A stretch of 64,000 nt of DNA, taken from NCBI GenBank assembly GCA_044772875.1, contig CP173058.1, positions 744,001 through 808,000 on the forward strand, written 5' to 3'. The notes beneath the pieces are model-generated. The model was not told the DNA's origin. It was given only the letters and a program-made list of their open reading frames with translations, and did no database searches. A program made the position numbers and the translations under genes. Below are positions 51,721 through 60,707 of this stretch, one piece after another; the stretch's first letter is position 1; each line of letters begins with the position of its first letter. This stretch comes from Morganella morganii_D (GTDB taxonomy: Bacteria; Pseudomonadota; Gammaproteobacteria; Enterobacterales; Enterobacteriaceae).

Positions 51721-51825
51721 GTGAAGGCGTATTTTTCCGATGAGGAAATGAGTGATCTGACTGTCGTCACCGGCCTGATGAACGCCTTTACCGGGTTGCA
51801 GTCAGTCTGCGTCAGCAGCGGATAA
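51721..51825 (+). pseudogene. C-terminal scrap of a carboxymuconolactone decarboxylase-like gene
   Basis: In the 374-bp gap between two genes the plus strand encodes YFSDEEMSDLTVVTGLMNAF and a stop at 51825. This resembles the end of AhpD-like/CMD-family proteins (usually SDEELxDLTLAIxxxNAWNR). The active-site CxxC portion is absent and the preceding sequence is not in frame. The rest of the gap (51473-51720) shows no recognisable gene. Confidence 0.5.
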
Positions 51826-51846
51826 CAGCAACCACTGCACCGGCGG

Positions 51847-52293
51847 TTATTCGCCGGTGTTATCCCGCAGCCACGGGGTGATAGTCAGTCCGACCAGCAG
51901 CCCTTCCGGACTGAGAAGACGGGTGACGGATTGTCCCCACGGTTCGGTTTTGTCCGCCACCAGCAGCGGATAGCCCTGTGACCGAAAAAATTGTGTGGCT
52001 GCTGTCAGATCACTGACTTCAAATTCAACCCACGCCTGCGGCACAGGATGTGAGGACGGCCAGGTTTCCTGTCCGAAACAGGAGACAGCGGCCTGTCTGA
52101 GCGGCCAGAGCGCGAAGTGTTTCACGCCGTGCAGGCTGTGATCCGCTGTCAGGTAATCGGGCACGCTTTCAGATGCACTGAGCGGCAGGCCGGCAGTATC
52201 TGCAAAAAAGTGTTTACTCCGGGCGGGATCGCGGGTCACCGGACCAAAACCGGCAACAAACAGCACACCGGGGACGGCAGGGTAATCAGACAT
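51847..52293 (-). CDS. VOC (glyoxalase/bleomycin-resistance) family protein
   Basis: The 148-residue protein has the two beta-alpha-beta-beta-beta units of the VOC fold: FVAGFGPVTRDPARSKHFFA opens the first, WVEFEVSDLTAATQFFRSQG the second, ending RLLSPEGLLVGLTITPW. The metal ligands of glyoxalase I are not clearly conserved. Substrate unknown. It lies 35 bp after fosA on the same strand, so the two VOC genes may be co-transcribed. Confidence 0.86.
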   Translation of the reverse strand: MSDYPAVPGVLFVAGFGPVTRDPARSKHFFADTAGLPLSASESVPDYLTADHSLHGVKHFALWPLRQAAVSCFGQETWPSSHPVPQAWVEFEVSDLTAATQFFRSQGYPLLVADKTEPWGQSVTRLLSPEGLLVGLTITPWLRDNTGE

Positions 52294-52328
52294 AGCAGTG
52301 TTTCCGTAAGATAAGGGTTTATTCCATA

Positions 52329-52760
52329 TTACACATTAATCTGCCCGGATACAGGAAATATCATCTCTTCATACGGTGCCGTGCGGCAGGCATCCAGCCG
52401 CTGCTGTATCCCGCCGGAATGTGCCTCAAGCTGGTGTCCGTCCGGGTCAAGAAAATAGACGGAATTCCCTTCACTGCGGTTGCGTTTCCAGAGTGTTATC
52501 TGATGCGAGGCCAGAAGGGCGCGGAAGGCCGGGAATTGTTCAGGAGAAAGGGTGAAAGCGTAATGGGTATAACCCTGATGAATAGGCCGGTGAATAATTT
52601 CAGGATCCGCTGATAAACAGATCCACAGATCCCCGCAGGTCAGGTAAGCGCCGTATTTCCAGCGGGTATGCAGTGTCATTTTCAGAATACCGTGATAAAA
52701 ATGCAGGCTGCGATCCAAATCGGTGACCGCCAGGGTCAGATGATTCATTCCTGTTAGCAT
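52329..52760 (-). CDS. fosA: Fosfomycin glutathione transferase FosA
   Basis: FosA opens the fosfomycin epoxide with glutathione in a Mn2+- and K+-dependent reaction. The 143-residue protein follows chromosomal FosA along its length: MNHLTLAVTDLDRSLHFYHG, LTCGDLWICLSAD, GYTHYAFTLS, WKRNRSEGNSVYFLDPDGHQ. The metal ligands are in place (His7, His66, Glu112), as is the K+ loop SEGNS. It is encoded on the chromosome among ordinary genes, with no mobile element beside it, so it looks intrinsic. Actual resistance depends on expression. Confidence 0.93.
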   Translation of the reverse strand: MLTGMNHLTLAVTDLDRSLHFYHGILKMTLHTRWKYGAYLTCGDLWICLSADPEIIHRPIHQGYTHYAFTLSPEQFPAFRALLASHQITLWKRNRSEGNSVYFLDPDGHQLEAHSGGIQQRLDACRTAPYEEMIFPVSGQINV

Positions 52761-53002
52761 ATATCCTCCGTCAGCATCCGGCTGTTATAAACAGCGTGTC
52801 AGAGTCAGGTGAAAGTAAGTTGTCGTTGTTGTATGGCGGGCGGGTATCATCATCAGGTGCTCTCAGGGTAGAATATCAGTCAGGTTTATGATTACTCTGA
52901 AGCTTACTGACTGATAACGCAGGGTGCCAGATAATTCCGTTGCCGGACGCTGTGATTTAAGATCACGTTAATTTAGTTCCGTCAGGGATATTCACCCTGA
53001 AT

Positions 53003-53016
53003 ATGATTTACCTCAA
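53003..53016 (+). promoter_or_regulatory. FNR-like site upstream of yjiM
   Basis: ATGAT-TTAC-CTCAA matches the FNR consensus TTGAT-N4-ATCAA at 8 of 10 positions, 67 bp before the yjiM start. An anaerobic activator site suits the oxygen-sensitive enzymes downstream. The rest of the 322-bp gap holds a 10-bp direct repeat (53033-53042 and 53072-53081) and a GTGAT/ATCAC palindrome at 52952-52966. Confidence 0.5.
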
Positions 53017-53082
53017 TTATCCTTATTATTAATAGGTCTACTCTGGCGCCACACTTTAATAATGATAATGGTAGGTCTACTT

Positions 53083-54240
53083 ATGTCATTAGTCACACAA
53101 CTTCCGTCGATCTTTTCTGATTTCTCCGATGCCCGCCAACAAGGCTTTCTCACAGTCATGGAACTGAAAGAGCAGGGTGTCCCGCTGGTGGGAACCTATT
53201 GCACTTTTATGCCGCAGGAGATTGCTATGGCCGCCGGTGCAGCGGTTGTCTCCCTCTGTTCAACCAGTGATGAAACCATAGAAGAAGCGGAAAAAACCTT
53301 ACCCCGCAATTTATGTCCGCTGATCAAAAGCAGTTACGGATTCGGTAAAACCGATAAATGCCCCTACTTCTATTTTTCTGACATCGTGGTCGGTGAAACC
53401 ACCTGCGACGGTAAAAAGAAAATGTATGAATATATGGCCGAATTTAAACCTGTTCATGTGATGCAGTTGCCGAATAACAGTGAAAGTGCGGAATCTGTCG
53501 CGCTCTGGCGCTCGGAAATCATCCGTTTTCAGAAACGGCTGGAAGAGCAGTTCGGTTGTGAAATTACGGAGCAGGGGATCCGTGACGCTATCGATCTGCG
53601 TAACCGCGAACGCCGTGCAATAACCGGATTTTACCGCCTCGGGCAGCTCAATCCGCCGGCCATGACCGGCCGTGAAATTCTGAGTGTGGTGTATGGTGCC
53701 ACTTTTAAATTTGATAAACGCGCTTTGATCGGTGAACTGGAAACGCTGACGGCCAAAGTACGTGCGGAATATGCCGCCGGTAAACGGCTGGAACCGCGTC
53801 CGCGCATCCTTATTACCGGTTGCCCGATTGGCGGTGCGGCGGAAAAAGTGGTGCGGATTATCGAAGAAAACGGCGGCTGGGTTGTCGGTTATGAAAACTG
53901 CACCGGCGCGAAAGCGACTGAACAGTGTGTGGATGAAAACCCGCAGACCGATGTTTATGATGCTCTGACCGAAAAATACCTTGCTATCGGCTGCTCCTGT
54001 ATTTCACCGAACACACAGCGTCTCACTATGCTCAGTGAAATGGTGCAGGATTATCAGGTGGACGGGGTGATTGATGTGATCCTTCAGGCCTGTCACACCT
54101 ATGCGGTGGAATCGCTGCTGATAAACCGGCACATCCGCGAAAAACACGATATTCCGTATATGGCTATTGAGACAGATTATTCCGCTTCTGACACCGGTCA
54201 GCTTGCCACCCGCATTGCCGCCTTTATTGAGATGTTATAA
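53083..54240 (+). CDS. yjiM: YjiM, 2-hydroxyacyl-CoA dehydratase-family (double-cubane cluster) protein
   Basis: The start is set at 53083 (MSLVTQLPSIFSDF), as in E. coli YjiM, giving 385 residues. It follows YjiM closely: TFMPQEIAMAAGAAVVSLCS, LIKSSYGFGKTDKCPYFYFS, RPRILITGCPIGGAAEKVV, SCISPNTQR. The conserved Cys residues bind an iron-sulphur cluster; relatives with a double-cubane [8Fe-9S] cluster carry out low-potential reductions with an ATP-driven activator. That activator is encoded next (yjiL, 9 bp away). The physiological substrate is not known. Confidence 0.94.
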   Translation: MSLVTQLPSIFSDFSDARQQGFLTVMELKEQGVPLVGTYCTFMPQEIAMAAGAAVVSLCSTSDETIEEAEKTLPRNLCPLIKSSYGFGKTDKCPYFYFSDIVVGETTCDGKKKMYEYMAEFKPVHVMQLPNNSESAESVALWRSEIIRFQKRLEEQFGCEITEQGIRDAIDLRNRERRAITGFYRLGQLNPPAMTGREILSVVYGATFKFDKRALIGELETLTAKVRAEYAAGKRLEPRPRILITGCPIGGAAEKVVRIIEENGGWVVGYENCTGAKATEQCVDENPQTDVYDALTEKYLAIGCSCISPNTQRLTMLSEMVQDYQVDGVIDVILQACHTYAVESLLINRHIREKHDIPYMAIETDYSASDTGQLATRIAAFIEML

Positions 54241-54249
54241 GGAGGCGTC

Positions 54250-55056
54250 ATGCTGAGTATAGGTATTGACTCCGGCTCGACCGCCACCAAAGGGATTTTG
54301 TTCAGTGATGAAGATGGCGGCGTGATCCTGCGCCGCTTTCTGATCCCGACCCCGTTCCGGCCGCAGTCGGCGATTCTGGAAGCCCGGGAAACCCTCTGCG
54401 GCGAATGTGATACAAAACCGTATCTGACGCTCACCGGTTACGGACGCAAACTGGTTGATTTTGCCGACAAACAGGTCACGGAAATCTCCTGCCACGGTAT
54501 CGGGGCGCGCTGGCTGCATCCGCAAACCCGCACGGTCATTGATATCGGCGGCCAGGACAGTAAGGTGATCCGGCTTGATGAAGGGGGGCATCTCACGGAC
54601 TTTCTGATGAACGACAAATGTGCCGCCGGGACCGGGCGCTTTCTGGATGTGATCAGCCGGACACTCGGCACGGATATCACGGCGGTGGATGACACCATCC
54701 GGGGGATTGAGCCGCATGCTATCTCCAGCATGTGCACGGTCTTTGCCGAATCGGAAGTGATCAGCCTGCGATCTTCCGGGGTGGATCCGGAGTCGATTCT
54801 GTCGGGAATTGTGAATTCGATGGCACAACGCACCGCCGGCTTTGCCGGGCGGCTGAGTATCGTGCCGTCAGTGTTGTTCAGCGGCGGGGTCAGCCGCAGT
54901 CAGGTGTTCTGTGAGCGGCTTTCGCAGCATCTGGGGGCAGAAGTAATCACTCATCCGGACGGGCAGTTTGCCGGTGCCATCGGCGCGGCCATTTACGGTA
55001 TCCGTCAGTTACAGAAACAGACAGGCGTACCGGCGGGGATATCCGTTCATGAATGA
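54250..55056 (+). CDS. yjiL: YjiL, BadF/BcrA/HgdC-type ATPase activator
   Basis: The 268-residue protein is an ASKHA-fold ATPase that passes electrons to its partner dehydratase/reductase: phosphate loop GIDSGSTATKGILF, DIGGQDSKVI, the cluster-binding Cys in NDKCAAGTGRF and SSMCTVFAE, and adenosine loop LFSGGVSRS. A [4Fe-4S] cluster would sit at the dimer interface. AAGGAGG precedes the ATG, and the stop overlaps the next gene (ATGAATGA). Confidence 0.94.
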   Translation: MLSIGIDSGSTATKGILFSDEDGGVILRRFLIPTPFRPQSAILEARETLCGECDTKPYLTLTGYGRKLVDFADKQVTEISCHGIGARWLHPQTRTVIDIGGQDSKVIRLDEGGHLTDFLMNDKCAAGTGRFLDVISRTLGTDITAVDDTIRGIEPHAISSMCTVFAESEVISLRSSGVDPESILSGIVNSMAQRTAGFAGRLSIVPSVLFSGGVSRSQVFCERLSQHLGAEVITHPDGQFAGAIGAAIYGIRQLQKQTGVPAGISVHE

Positions 55057-55291
55057 CTATTTGATTTTATTTGAAAATATGCTCGGCGTGGTGGCGATGC
55101 GTAAGCATCTCACTGCTGCCGGGCTGCCTTTTACTGTGACCGACATCCCGCCGTCACTGGGCAAAGCCTGTGGTCTGGGGATCCGCCTCAGTGTCAGTGA
55201 TGACTTTCTCCCGGCACTACGTACCCGCCCGCAGGTCACTGAAATATACCGCTGTGAACCGGAGGCATATGTGCTGACAGCGGCAGAGTAA
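55049..55291 (+). CDS. DUF3343 protein, putative Se/S-carrier-like
   Basis: The start is set at ATG 55049 (MNDYLILFENMLGVVAMRKH), overlapping the yjiL stop; the longer frame is antisense-like sequence. The 80-residue protein has the DUF3343 layout: early FENMLGVVAM, then FTVTDIPPSLGKACGLGIRL with the conserved Cys. Members often accompany YjiM/YjiL-type genes and are annotated as selenium or sulphur carriers; the role is unproven. It forms the third gene of this operon. Confidence 0.88.
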   Translation: MNDYLILFENMLGVVAMRKHLTAAGLPFTVTDIPPSLGKACGLGIRLSVSDDFLPALRTRPQVTEIYRCEPEAYVLTAAE

Positions 55292-55388
55292 ACGTTTCTT
55301 ACAGACAGATAACAAACCACAATCACGATAATCCGGCATTTTTTATTCTGCTATGTTGTAAAAAACAATAAAAATGAAGGGTCTTATT

Positions 55389-58300
55389 GTGAGCAACGAA
55401 ATACATAGCATGATCACCACTGATGCTAATCAGGCGGTGGCCCGGATGGCGTATCAGCTGAATGAAGTGATCGCCATCTATCCCATTACCCCGAGTTCCG
55501 CCATGGCCGAATATGCCGACCACTGGTCCGTCACCGGGGAACCGAATTTGTGGGGCGATGTACCGCGCATGATGGAAATGCAGTCCGAGGGCGGAGCTAT
55601 TGCCACTGTCCACGGTGCACTTCAGACCGGCGCGCTGTCGACCACGTTTACGTCGTCCCAGGGATTGCTGCTGATGATCCCGTCCCTGTATAAAATTGCC
55701 GGTCAGCTGATACCGTTTGTTCTGCATGTGGCAGCGCGGACCGTCGCGACCCATGCCCTGTCTATTTTCGGTGATCACTCGGATGTGATGGCAGTGCGCC
55801 AGACCGGCTGCGCACTGCTGTGCGCCAACAGTGTCCAGCAGGCACAGGACTTCGCCGTGATTTCTCAGATGGCCACGCTGAACAGCCGGGTGCCGTTTAT
55901 TCATTTCTTTGATGGTTTCCGTACTTCCCATGAGATGAATAAAATCATCGCGGTCAGTCGTGCCGAACTGAGTAAACTGATCCCGGCAGAGGCGATCCGC
56001 GCACACCGCGACAGAGCATTATCGCCGGAACATCCGGTGATACGGGGTACATCAGCAAATCCGGATACCTATTTCCAGGCACGGGAAGCTACGAATCCGT
56101 GGTATGACGCTGTCTATCAGCATGTGACGGATGCCATGGCCGCATTTGGTGATGTTACCGGCCGTTATTATCAGCCTTTTACGTATTACGGACACCCGCA
56201 GGCAGAGCGCCTGATTATTCTGATGGGATCTGCCGCCGGCCCCGCAGAGGAAGTGGCGGATAAACTGATTGCGCAGGGAGAGAAGGTCGGCGTGCTGGAA
56301 GTGCATCTCTACCGGCCATTCTCCGCACAGCATTTCCTTGATGCGATTCCGGGGAGTGTGCGGCACATTGCCGTGCTTGACCGCACCAAAGAAGCGGGCG
56401 CACAGGCAGAGCCACTGTATCTGGATGTGATGACCGCCTTTGCCGAAGCGTATCAGAATGGTGAGCGGGTGCAGTTGCCGCGTATTATCGGCGGACGTTA
56501 CGGGCTGTCATCCAAGGAGTTTGATCCGGATTGTGTGATGGCGATTTTCCGCGAACTGGCATTAACATCGCCGAAACGGCGCTTTACTGCCGGTATTATT
56601 GACGATGTCACCGGGCTGTCCCTGACACCGGTTCCGGCGGAACTGCCGGTTACACACCGTCTCAGTGCGCTGTTTTACGGGCTGGGCAGTGACGGCACCG
56701 TTTCGGCCGCCAAAAATGCTATTCAGATCCTCGGCAGTCACACCGATAACTATGCCCAAGGCTTTTTCGTTTATGATTCGAAAAAGGCGGGCGGCCTGAC
56801 GGTTTCCCATCTGCGCATCAGTGAACAGCCGATCCGCGCCACGTATCTGATCCGGCAGGCGGATTTTATTGCCTGTCATCAGTGGCAGTTCCTTGATAAA
56901 TATGAAATGGCGGAAAAACTGGCGCCGGGCGGGATTTTCCTGCTTAACAGCCCGTATCCGGCGGATGAAGTCTGGCACCATATTCCGCAGGATGTTCAGG
57001 CGATTCTGGCGGAGAAACAGGCGCAGTTGTATGTTATCAACGCTTATCGTATTGCCCGTGAATGCCGCCTCGGTGCGCGTATTAACACCGTGATGCAGAT
57101 GGCATTTTTCCATCTGACGGCACTGTTACCGGCCGCAGAAATTCAGTCTTATTTACAGCAGGCGATCATCCGCAGCTACAGCAAAAAAGGGGAAAGTGTC
57201 GTTCAGGATAACCTGATGGCGATAGCCCGTACCCCGGAAGCCCTGCATCGTGTGCCGTTGCAGCCGGTAGATCCGCAAAGCCAGCCGCGTCCGCCGGTCG
57301 TGCCGGATAACGCACCGGACTTTGTCAAAACCGTCACCGCCATGATGCTGGCCGGGCGCGGCGATGCACTGCCGGTGTCTGCGTTTCCGCCGGACGGTAC
57401 CTGGCCTTCCGGTACCACCCGCTGGGAAAAACGCAATATCGCGGAGATGATCCCTGTCTGGAAACCGTCTCTCTGTACCCAGTGTAATTATTGTGTCGCG
57501 GCCTGCCCGCATGCGGCTATCCGTGCCAAAGTGGCTGACCCCGCTGATTTCAGCGGTGCACCGGACACATTGCAGCGCCTGCCGGTTAAAGCCCGTGATA
57601 TGAAAGGAATGGATTATGTTCTTCAGGTCGCCCCGGAGGATTGCACCGGCTGTAATCTCTGTTATGAAGTCTGTCCGGCGAAAGACCGGGAAGACCCGGC
57701 CATCCGCGCCATTAATATGCAGCCGCGGCTGGCACATCTGGCAGAAGAAAAAGCCAACTTTGATTTCTTCCTGCAATTGCCGGACACTCCGGCATCGCGG
57801 CTTGAGCGCATTGATATCCGGACATCACAACTGATCACGCCGCTGTTTGAATTTTCCGGTGCCTGTGCAGGCTGCGGTGAAACACCGTATATCAAACTGC
57901 TGACCCAGCTGTACGGTGAGCAGTTGCTGATCGCTAATGCCACCGGCTGTTCCTCCATTTACGGCGGTAACCTGCCGACCACGCCGTACACCACCAATAA
58001 AGAAGGACGGGGGCCAGCCTGGGCTAACTCTCTGTTTGAGGATAATGCAGAATTCGGGCTGGGATTCCGCCTGACGGCTGACCAGCACAAAAAACGGGTG
58101 AAACGTCTGCTGATGACCGTTGCGGCACAACTACCGGATGAGCTACAGCAGCGGCTGACGGATGATGCACTGACTGCGGATGAGAAACGCGCCGCTATCA
58201 CGGAACTGCGGACATTACTGGCGGAGAATCCGGATCCGCGTGCCCGTGAGCTGTCAGAGGATGCGCATTATCTGCTGCCGAAATCCGTCTGGCTGATCGG

Positions 58301-58964
58301 CGGTGACGGCTGGGCTTATGATATTGGTTTCGGCGGGCTCGACCATGTACTGAGCAGCGGTGAGAATGTCAATGTGCTGGTGCTTGATACCCAGTGTTAC
58401 TCCAACACCGGCGGTCAGCAGTCAAAAGCCACCCCGATGGGGGCGGTCACCAAATTCGGTGAGGAGGGCAAAGGTAAATCCCGCAAGGATCTGGGCGTAT
58501 CCATGATGATGTACGGCAATGTGTATGTGGCACAGATAGCGATCGGCGCGCAGATGAACCAGACCGTGAAGGCGATTCAGGAAGCGGAATCCTATCCCGG
58601 TCCGTCCCTGGTTATTGCCTACAGCCCGTGTGAGGAACATGGTTATGACCTGGCGTTCAGCTACGATCAGATGAAAGCCCTGACAGCCAGCGGATTCTGG
58701 CCGCTGTACCGGTTTGATCCGCGCCGTGAGGGAACCGGCAAAGCACCGCTGGTACTGGATTCCCGCCCGCCGTCACAATCTCTGGCGGAGGTGATGTATC
58801 AGGAGCAGCGTTTTAACCGGCTGAACAGCAGTGATCCGGTGAGAGCCGTCATTCTGGCAGAAAAAGCAGAACAACGGACGGCAAAACAGTATGCATTGCT
58901 GGAACTGCTGGCATCACAGAAATCTGAACCGGCAGAAACAGACCCTGTTCAGGAGAATGCCTGA
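55389..58964 (+). CDS. nifJ: Pyruvate:flavodoxin (ferredoxin) oxidoreductase NifJ (YdbK)
   Basis: The enzyme converts pyruvate and CoA to acetyl-CoA and CO2, reducing flavodoxin or ferredoxin. I choose GTG 55389, which has GAAGGG just upstream; ATG 55374 is in frame. The single 1191-residue chain has all domains: TPP-pyrimidine domain (EVIAIYPITPSSAMAEY), domain III (SKKAGGLTVSHLR), two [4Fe-4S] motifs (CTQCNYCVAACPH and CTGCNLCYEVCPAKD), the proximal cluster CAGCGETPY, and the TPP motif GDGWAYDIGFGGLDHV with CYSNTGGQ. It stands 97 bp after the yjiM operon and could supply low-potential electrons to YjiL. Confidence 0.97.
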   Translation: MSNEIHSMITTDANQAVARMAYQLNEVIAIYPITPSSAMAEYADHWSVTGEPNLWGDVPRMMEMQSEGGAIATVHGALQTGALSTTFTSSQGLLLMIPSLYKIAGQLIPFVLHVAARTVATHALSIFGDHSDVMAVRQTGCALLCANSVQQAQDFAVISQMATLNSRVPFIHFFDGFRTSHEMNKIIAVSRAELSKLIPAEAIRAHRDRALSPEHPVIRGTSANPDTYFQAREATNPWYDAVYQHVTDAMAAFGDVTGRYYQPFTYYGHPQAERLIILMGSAAGPAEEVADKLIAQGEKVGVLEVHLYRPFSAQHFLDAIPGSVRHIAVLDRTKEAGAQAEPLYLDVMTAFAEAYQNGERVQLPRIIGGRYGLSSKEFDPDCVMAIFRELALTSPKRRFTAGIIDDVTGLSLTPVPAELPVTHRLSALFYGLGSDGTVSAAKNAIQILGSHTDNYAQGFFVYDSKKAGGLTVSHLRISEQPIRATYLIRQADFIACHQWQFLDKYEMAEKLAPGGIFLLNSPYPADEVWHHIPQDVQAILAEKQAQLYVINAYRIARECRLGARINTVMQMAFFHLTALLPAAEIQSYLQQAIIRSYSKKGESVVQDNLMAIARTPEALHRVPLQPVDPQSQPRPPVVPDNAPDFVKTVTAMMLAGRGDALPVSAFPPDGTWPSGTTRWEKRNIAEMIPVWKPSLCTQCNYCVAACPHAAIRAKVADPADFSGAPDTLQRLPVKARDMKGMDYVLQVAPEDCTGCNLCYEVCPAKDREDPAIRAINMQPRLAHLAEEKANFDFFLQLPDTPASRLERIDIRTSQLITPLFEFSGACAGCGETPYIKLLTQLYGEQLLIANATGCSSIYGGNLPTTPYTTNKEGRGPAWANSLFEDNAEFGLGFRLTADQHKKRVKRLLMTVAAQLPDELQQRLTDDALTADEKRAAITELRTLLAENPDPRARELSEDAHYLLPKSVWLIGGDGWAYDIGFGGLDHVLSSGENVNVLVLDTQCYSNTGGQQSKATPMGAVTKFGEEGKGKSRKDLGVSMMMYGNVYVAQIAIGAQMNQTVKAIQEAESYPGPSLVIAYSPCEEHGYDLAFSYDQMKALTASGFWPLYRFDPRREGTGKAPLVLDSRPPSQSLAEVMYQEQRFNRLNSSDPVRAVILAEKAEQRTAKQYALLELLASQKSEPAETDPVQENA

Positions 58965-58969
58965 AATTA

Positions 58970-59116
58970 ATGATGACGGATAACCAGACCGCCGGGGAGA
59001 TATCCCCGGCAACGGAACAGAATCCCGCACCGTTAATTGCGCTCGATGCCGTTACGGCACAGGAGCTGCAACGCCGTAAGGCGATCCGCCCCGGATGGAG
59101 CAGAGAAAATAAGTAA
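58970..59116 (+). CDS. 48-residue small ORF after nifJ
   Basis: The frame starts with tandem ATG codons 6 bp after the nifJ stop and reads MMTDNQTAGEISPATEQNPA, then a charged, protein-like tail (LQRRKAIRPGWSRENK). A GGAG lies 16 bases upstream, rather far. Codon use resembles the neighbours. No family is recognised. It is probably a real small protein on the nifJ transcript, but without comparison this is uncertain. Confidence 0.45.
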   Translation: MMTDNQTAGEISPATEQNPAPLIALDAVTAQELQRRKAIRPGWSRENK

Positions 59117-59270
59117 TCATTAATTGTATTAATTATTATTGGTGAGGAAATTATTTCTTCAGATGCATTTTCTGCTCATCTGTAATGCTAATTAAGAGCA
59201 AACTGATAGTCCGCAAAATGGTTAATGATTACATTACATACTCAATAACAAGGTATTAAAGGGATATTTA

Positions 59271-59561
59271 ATGAAAAAATTAATTTTAGCTACCGGGTTG
59301 TTATCTCTTTCCTCAGTTGCATTTTCTGCTCAGTTATCTTCCACTTGTGAAGATTACTTTAAGCAAGTTGATGGATATATAGAATTACTGTCCAAAAATG
59401 ATGCAATGAAAGGCCAGATTGATACCATAAAGCAGCAGTACGCTGATTCTAAAAAACAGTTCGCGGAATTACCGGCTGATGCTCAGGATAGTGCATGTAA
59501 GCAGGGTATCAATGCGTTAGCTCAGTCAAAAGCCATGCTGGAACAGCAAATGCCGAAATAA
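59271..59561 (+). CDS. DUF5339 small exported protein
   Basis: The 96-residue precursor has a signal peptide (MKKLILATGLLSLSSVAFSA) and a helical mature part with two Cys (SSTCEDYFKQVDGYIELL and QDSACKQGINALAQSKAM) that probably pair. This is the pattern of DUF5339 in Enterobacterales. Function is unknown. It has its own leader of ~150 bp and a terminator directly after it, so it is monocistronic. Confidence 0.82.
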   Translation: MKKLILATGLLSLSSVAFSAQLSSTCEDYFKQVDGYIELLSKNDAMKGQIDTIKQQYADSKKQFAELPADAQDSACKQGINALAQSKAMLEQQMPK

Positions 59562-59582
59562 CGGCTGCTGTTAGTGCTGATG

Positions 59583-59613
59583 AAGCAGGATAAAACGTGG
59601 TTTTTCCTGCTTT
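59583..59613 (+). terminator. Terminator of the DUF5339 gene
   Basis: AAGCAGGA (59583-59590) pairs with TCCTGCTT (59605-59612) with a T-rich 3' side of the loop, 21 bp after the stop codon. Confidence 0.75.
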
Positions 59614-59689
59614 ATGTTACCGGTGGTCACTAACTCCGGCGGGTTTGTCAACGGCCTGACGGGCGGTATAACACCGCCCGTTTTTGTTT

Positions 59690-60352
59690 TCAGCGGGATG
59701 AAAACTGTTTGCGGCGTTTTGCATACTTCGCCGGATTCCGGTGGAAATGACGCCAGTGTGGTTCCCCGGCGGCATACAGCAGCTCATAATCACCCCGTGA
59801 ATCCCCCCAGGCACGCATATGGTAAGCGGATAAATCACCGTAAACCTGTTGCAGACGGGCAATTTTCTGCCCGCAGCGGCAGTTGTTACCGTTGATTTTT
59901 CCGGTCAGAATTCCGTCTTTTTCTTCCAGTTGTGTACCGATAAGTTTGATTCCCAGCCGTTGCGTAAACGGCCGCAACACCAGTTCGGGTGACGCTGAGC
60001 AAAGTGTGACTTCTGCACCTGACGCAATTTCTGCCGCCACCGCCCGCAGACCTTCCGGACGCATCATTTTATGCCAGTAACGTTCACAGAATTCCTGTGC
60101 TTTTTTTTCCACCCAGCGGGCGTCGGTACCGGTCAGAAAGGTAGTGATCAGAACCTCTTTCAGTTCATCGCGGGTCAGTTTGCGTGAAAAACAGCGCAGT
60201 GCCGGCAGAACCAGGCGCAGCATCCGCAGAGAAAAAACGCGTTTCCCGAATGCAAAACGCAGGAAAGGAACAAAGCTGTCACGGCGGGTCAGCGTGCCGT
60301 CAAAATCAAAAACGGATAACACCGGTTTTTCTGACGGGGATGGTGCGTGCAT
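59690..60352 (-). CDS. HAD-superfamily IB phosphatase
   Basis: The start is set at 60352 (MHAPSPSEKPVLSVFDFDGT), giving 220 residues; a longer frame adds an unrelated leader. HAD motifs are clear: motif I DFDGTLT (Asp16, Asp18), motif II LCSASPE, a Lys (GQKIARLQQ) and motif III WGDSRGDYELL. The helical cap follows motif I, as in subclass IB (SerB-like). Substrate is unknown; relatives act on small phosphates or lipid phosphates. Confidence 0.88.
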   Translation of the reverse strand: MHAPSPSEKPVLSVFDFDGTLTRRDSFVPFLRFAFGKRVFSLRMLRLVLPALRCFSRKLTRDELKEVLITTFLTGTDARWVEKKAQEFCERYWHKMMRPEGLRAVAAEIASGAEVTLCSASPELVLRPFTQRLGIKLIGTQLEEKDGILTGKINGNNCRCGQKIARLQQVYGDLSAYHMRAWGDSRGDYELLYAAGEPHWRHFHRNPAKYAKRRKQFSSR

Positions 60353-60707
60353 AAAGAGGTATACTCCGGTTAAATAGGTGATCGTGCAGAGTTTAGCATT
60401 TTTTCCGGCAAAAGGAGACATTTGCCCAGCTTGTCCTGAGTTCATAAGTTATTTACTATCAGGCTATTGATTATCACCATCTGAATTATATCGGTTATCT
60501 CTGAGAGATCATAATGATTGCAATCAGTGCTCGTCTGGTATGAAGATCATCCGGCGCTGCCCGCGCTGGTTGACCAACTGTTACAGGGCGGAAAAAGCGG
60601 ATGATAGCCCTGATACCCGCCAGTGTGCTGAGCCATACGCCGGGTTGAAGATCCGTTTCAGAATCTGATAGCGTTAAGAGGTGCTTAACCGCAGAAAGGA
60701 GAACAGA
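60353..60707. other. Gap with unidentified coding scraps
   Basis: From about 60521 to 60685 the plus strand shows broken protein-like pieces in shifting frames (YEDHPALPALVDQLLQGGKS, then ALIPASVLSHTPG, then EDPFQNLIALRG). They suggest the end of a decayed gene upstream of ycdX, with no family recognised. The last bases carry the AAGGAG ribosome-binding site of ycdX. Confidence 0.3.

Noticed and set aside
52952..52966. GTGAT-N5-ATCAC palindrome as a CRP or FNR site
   Set aside because: Spacing is wrong for both (CRP needs N6 between TGTGA and TCACA, FNR needs N4), so only the 53003-53016 site was kept.
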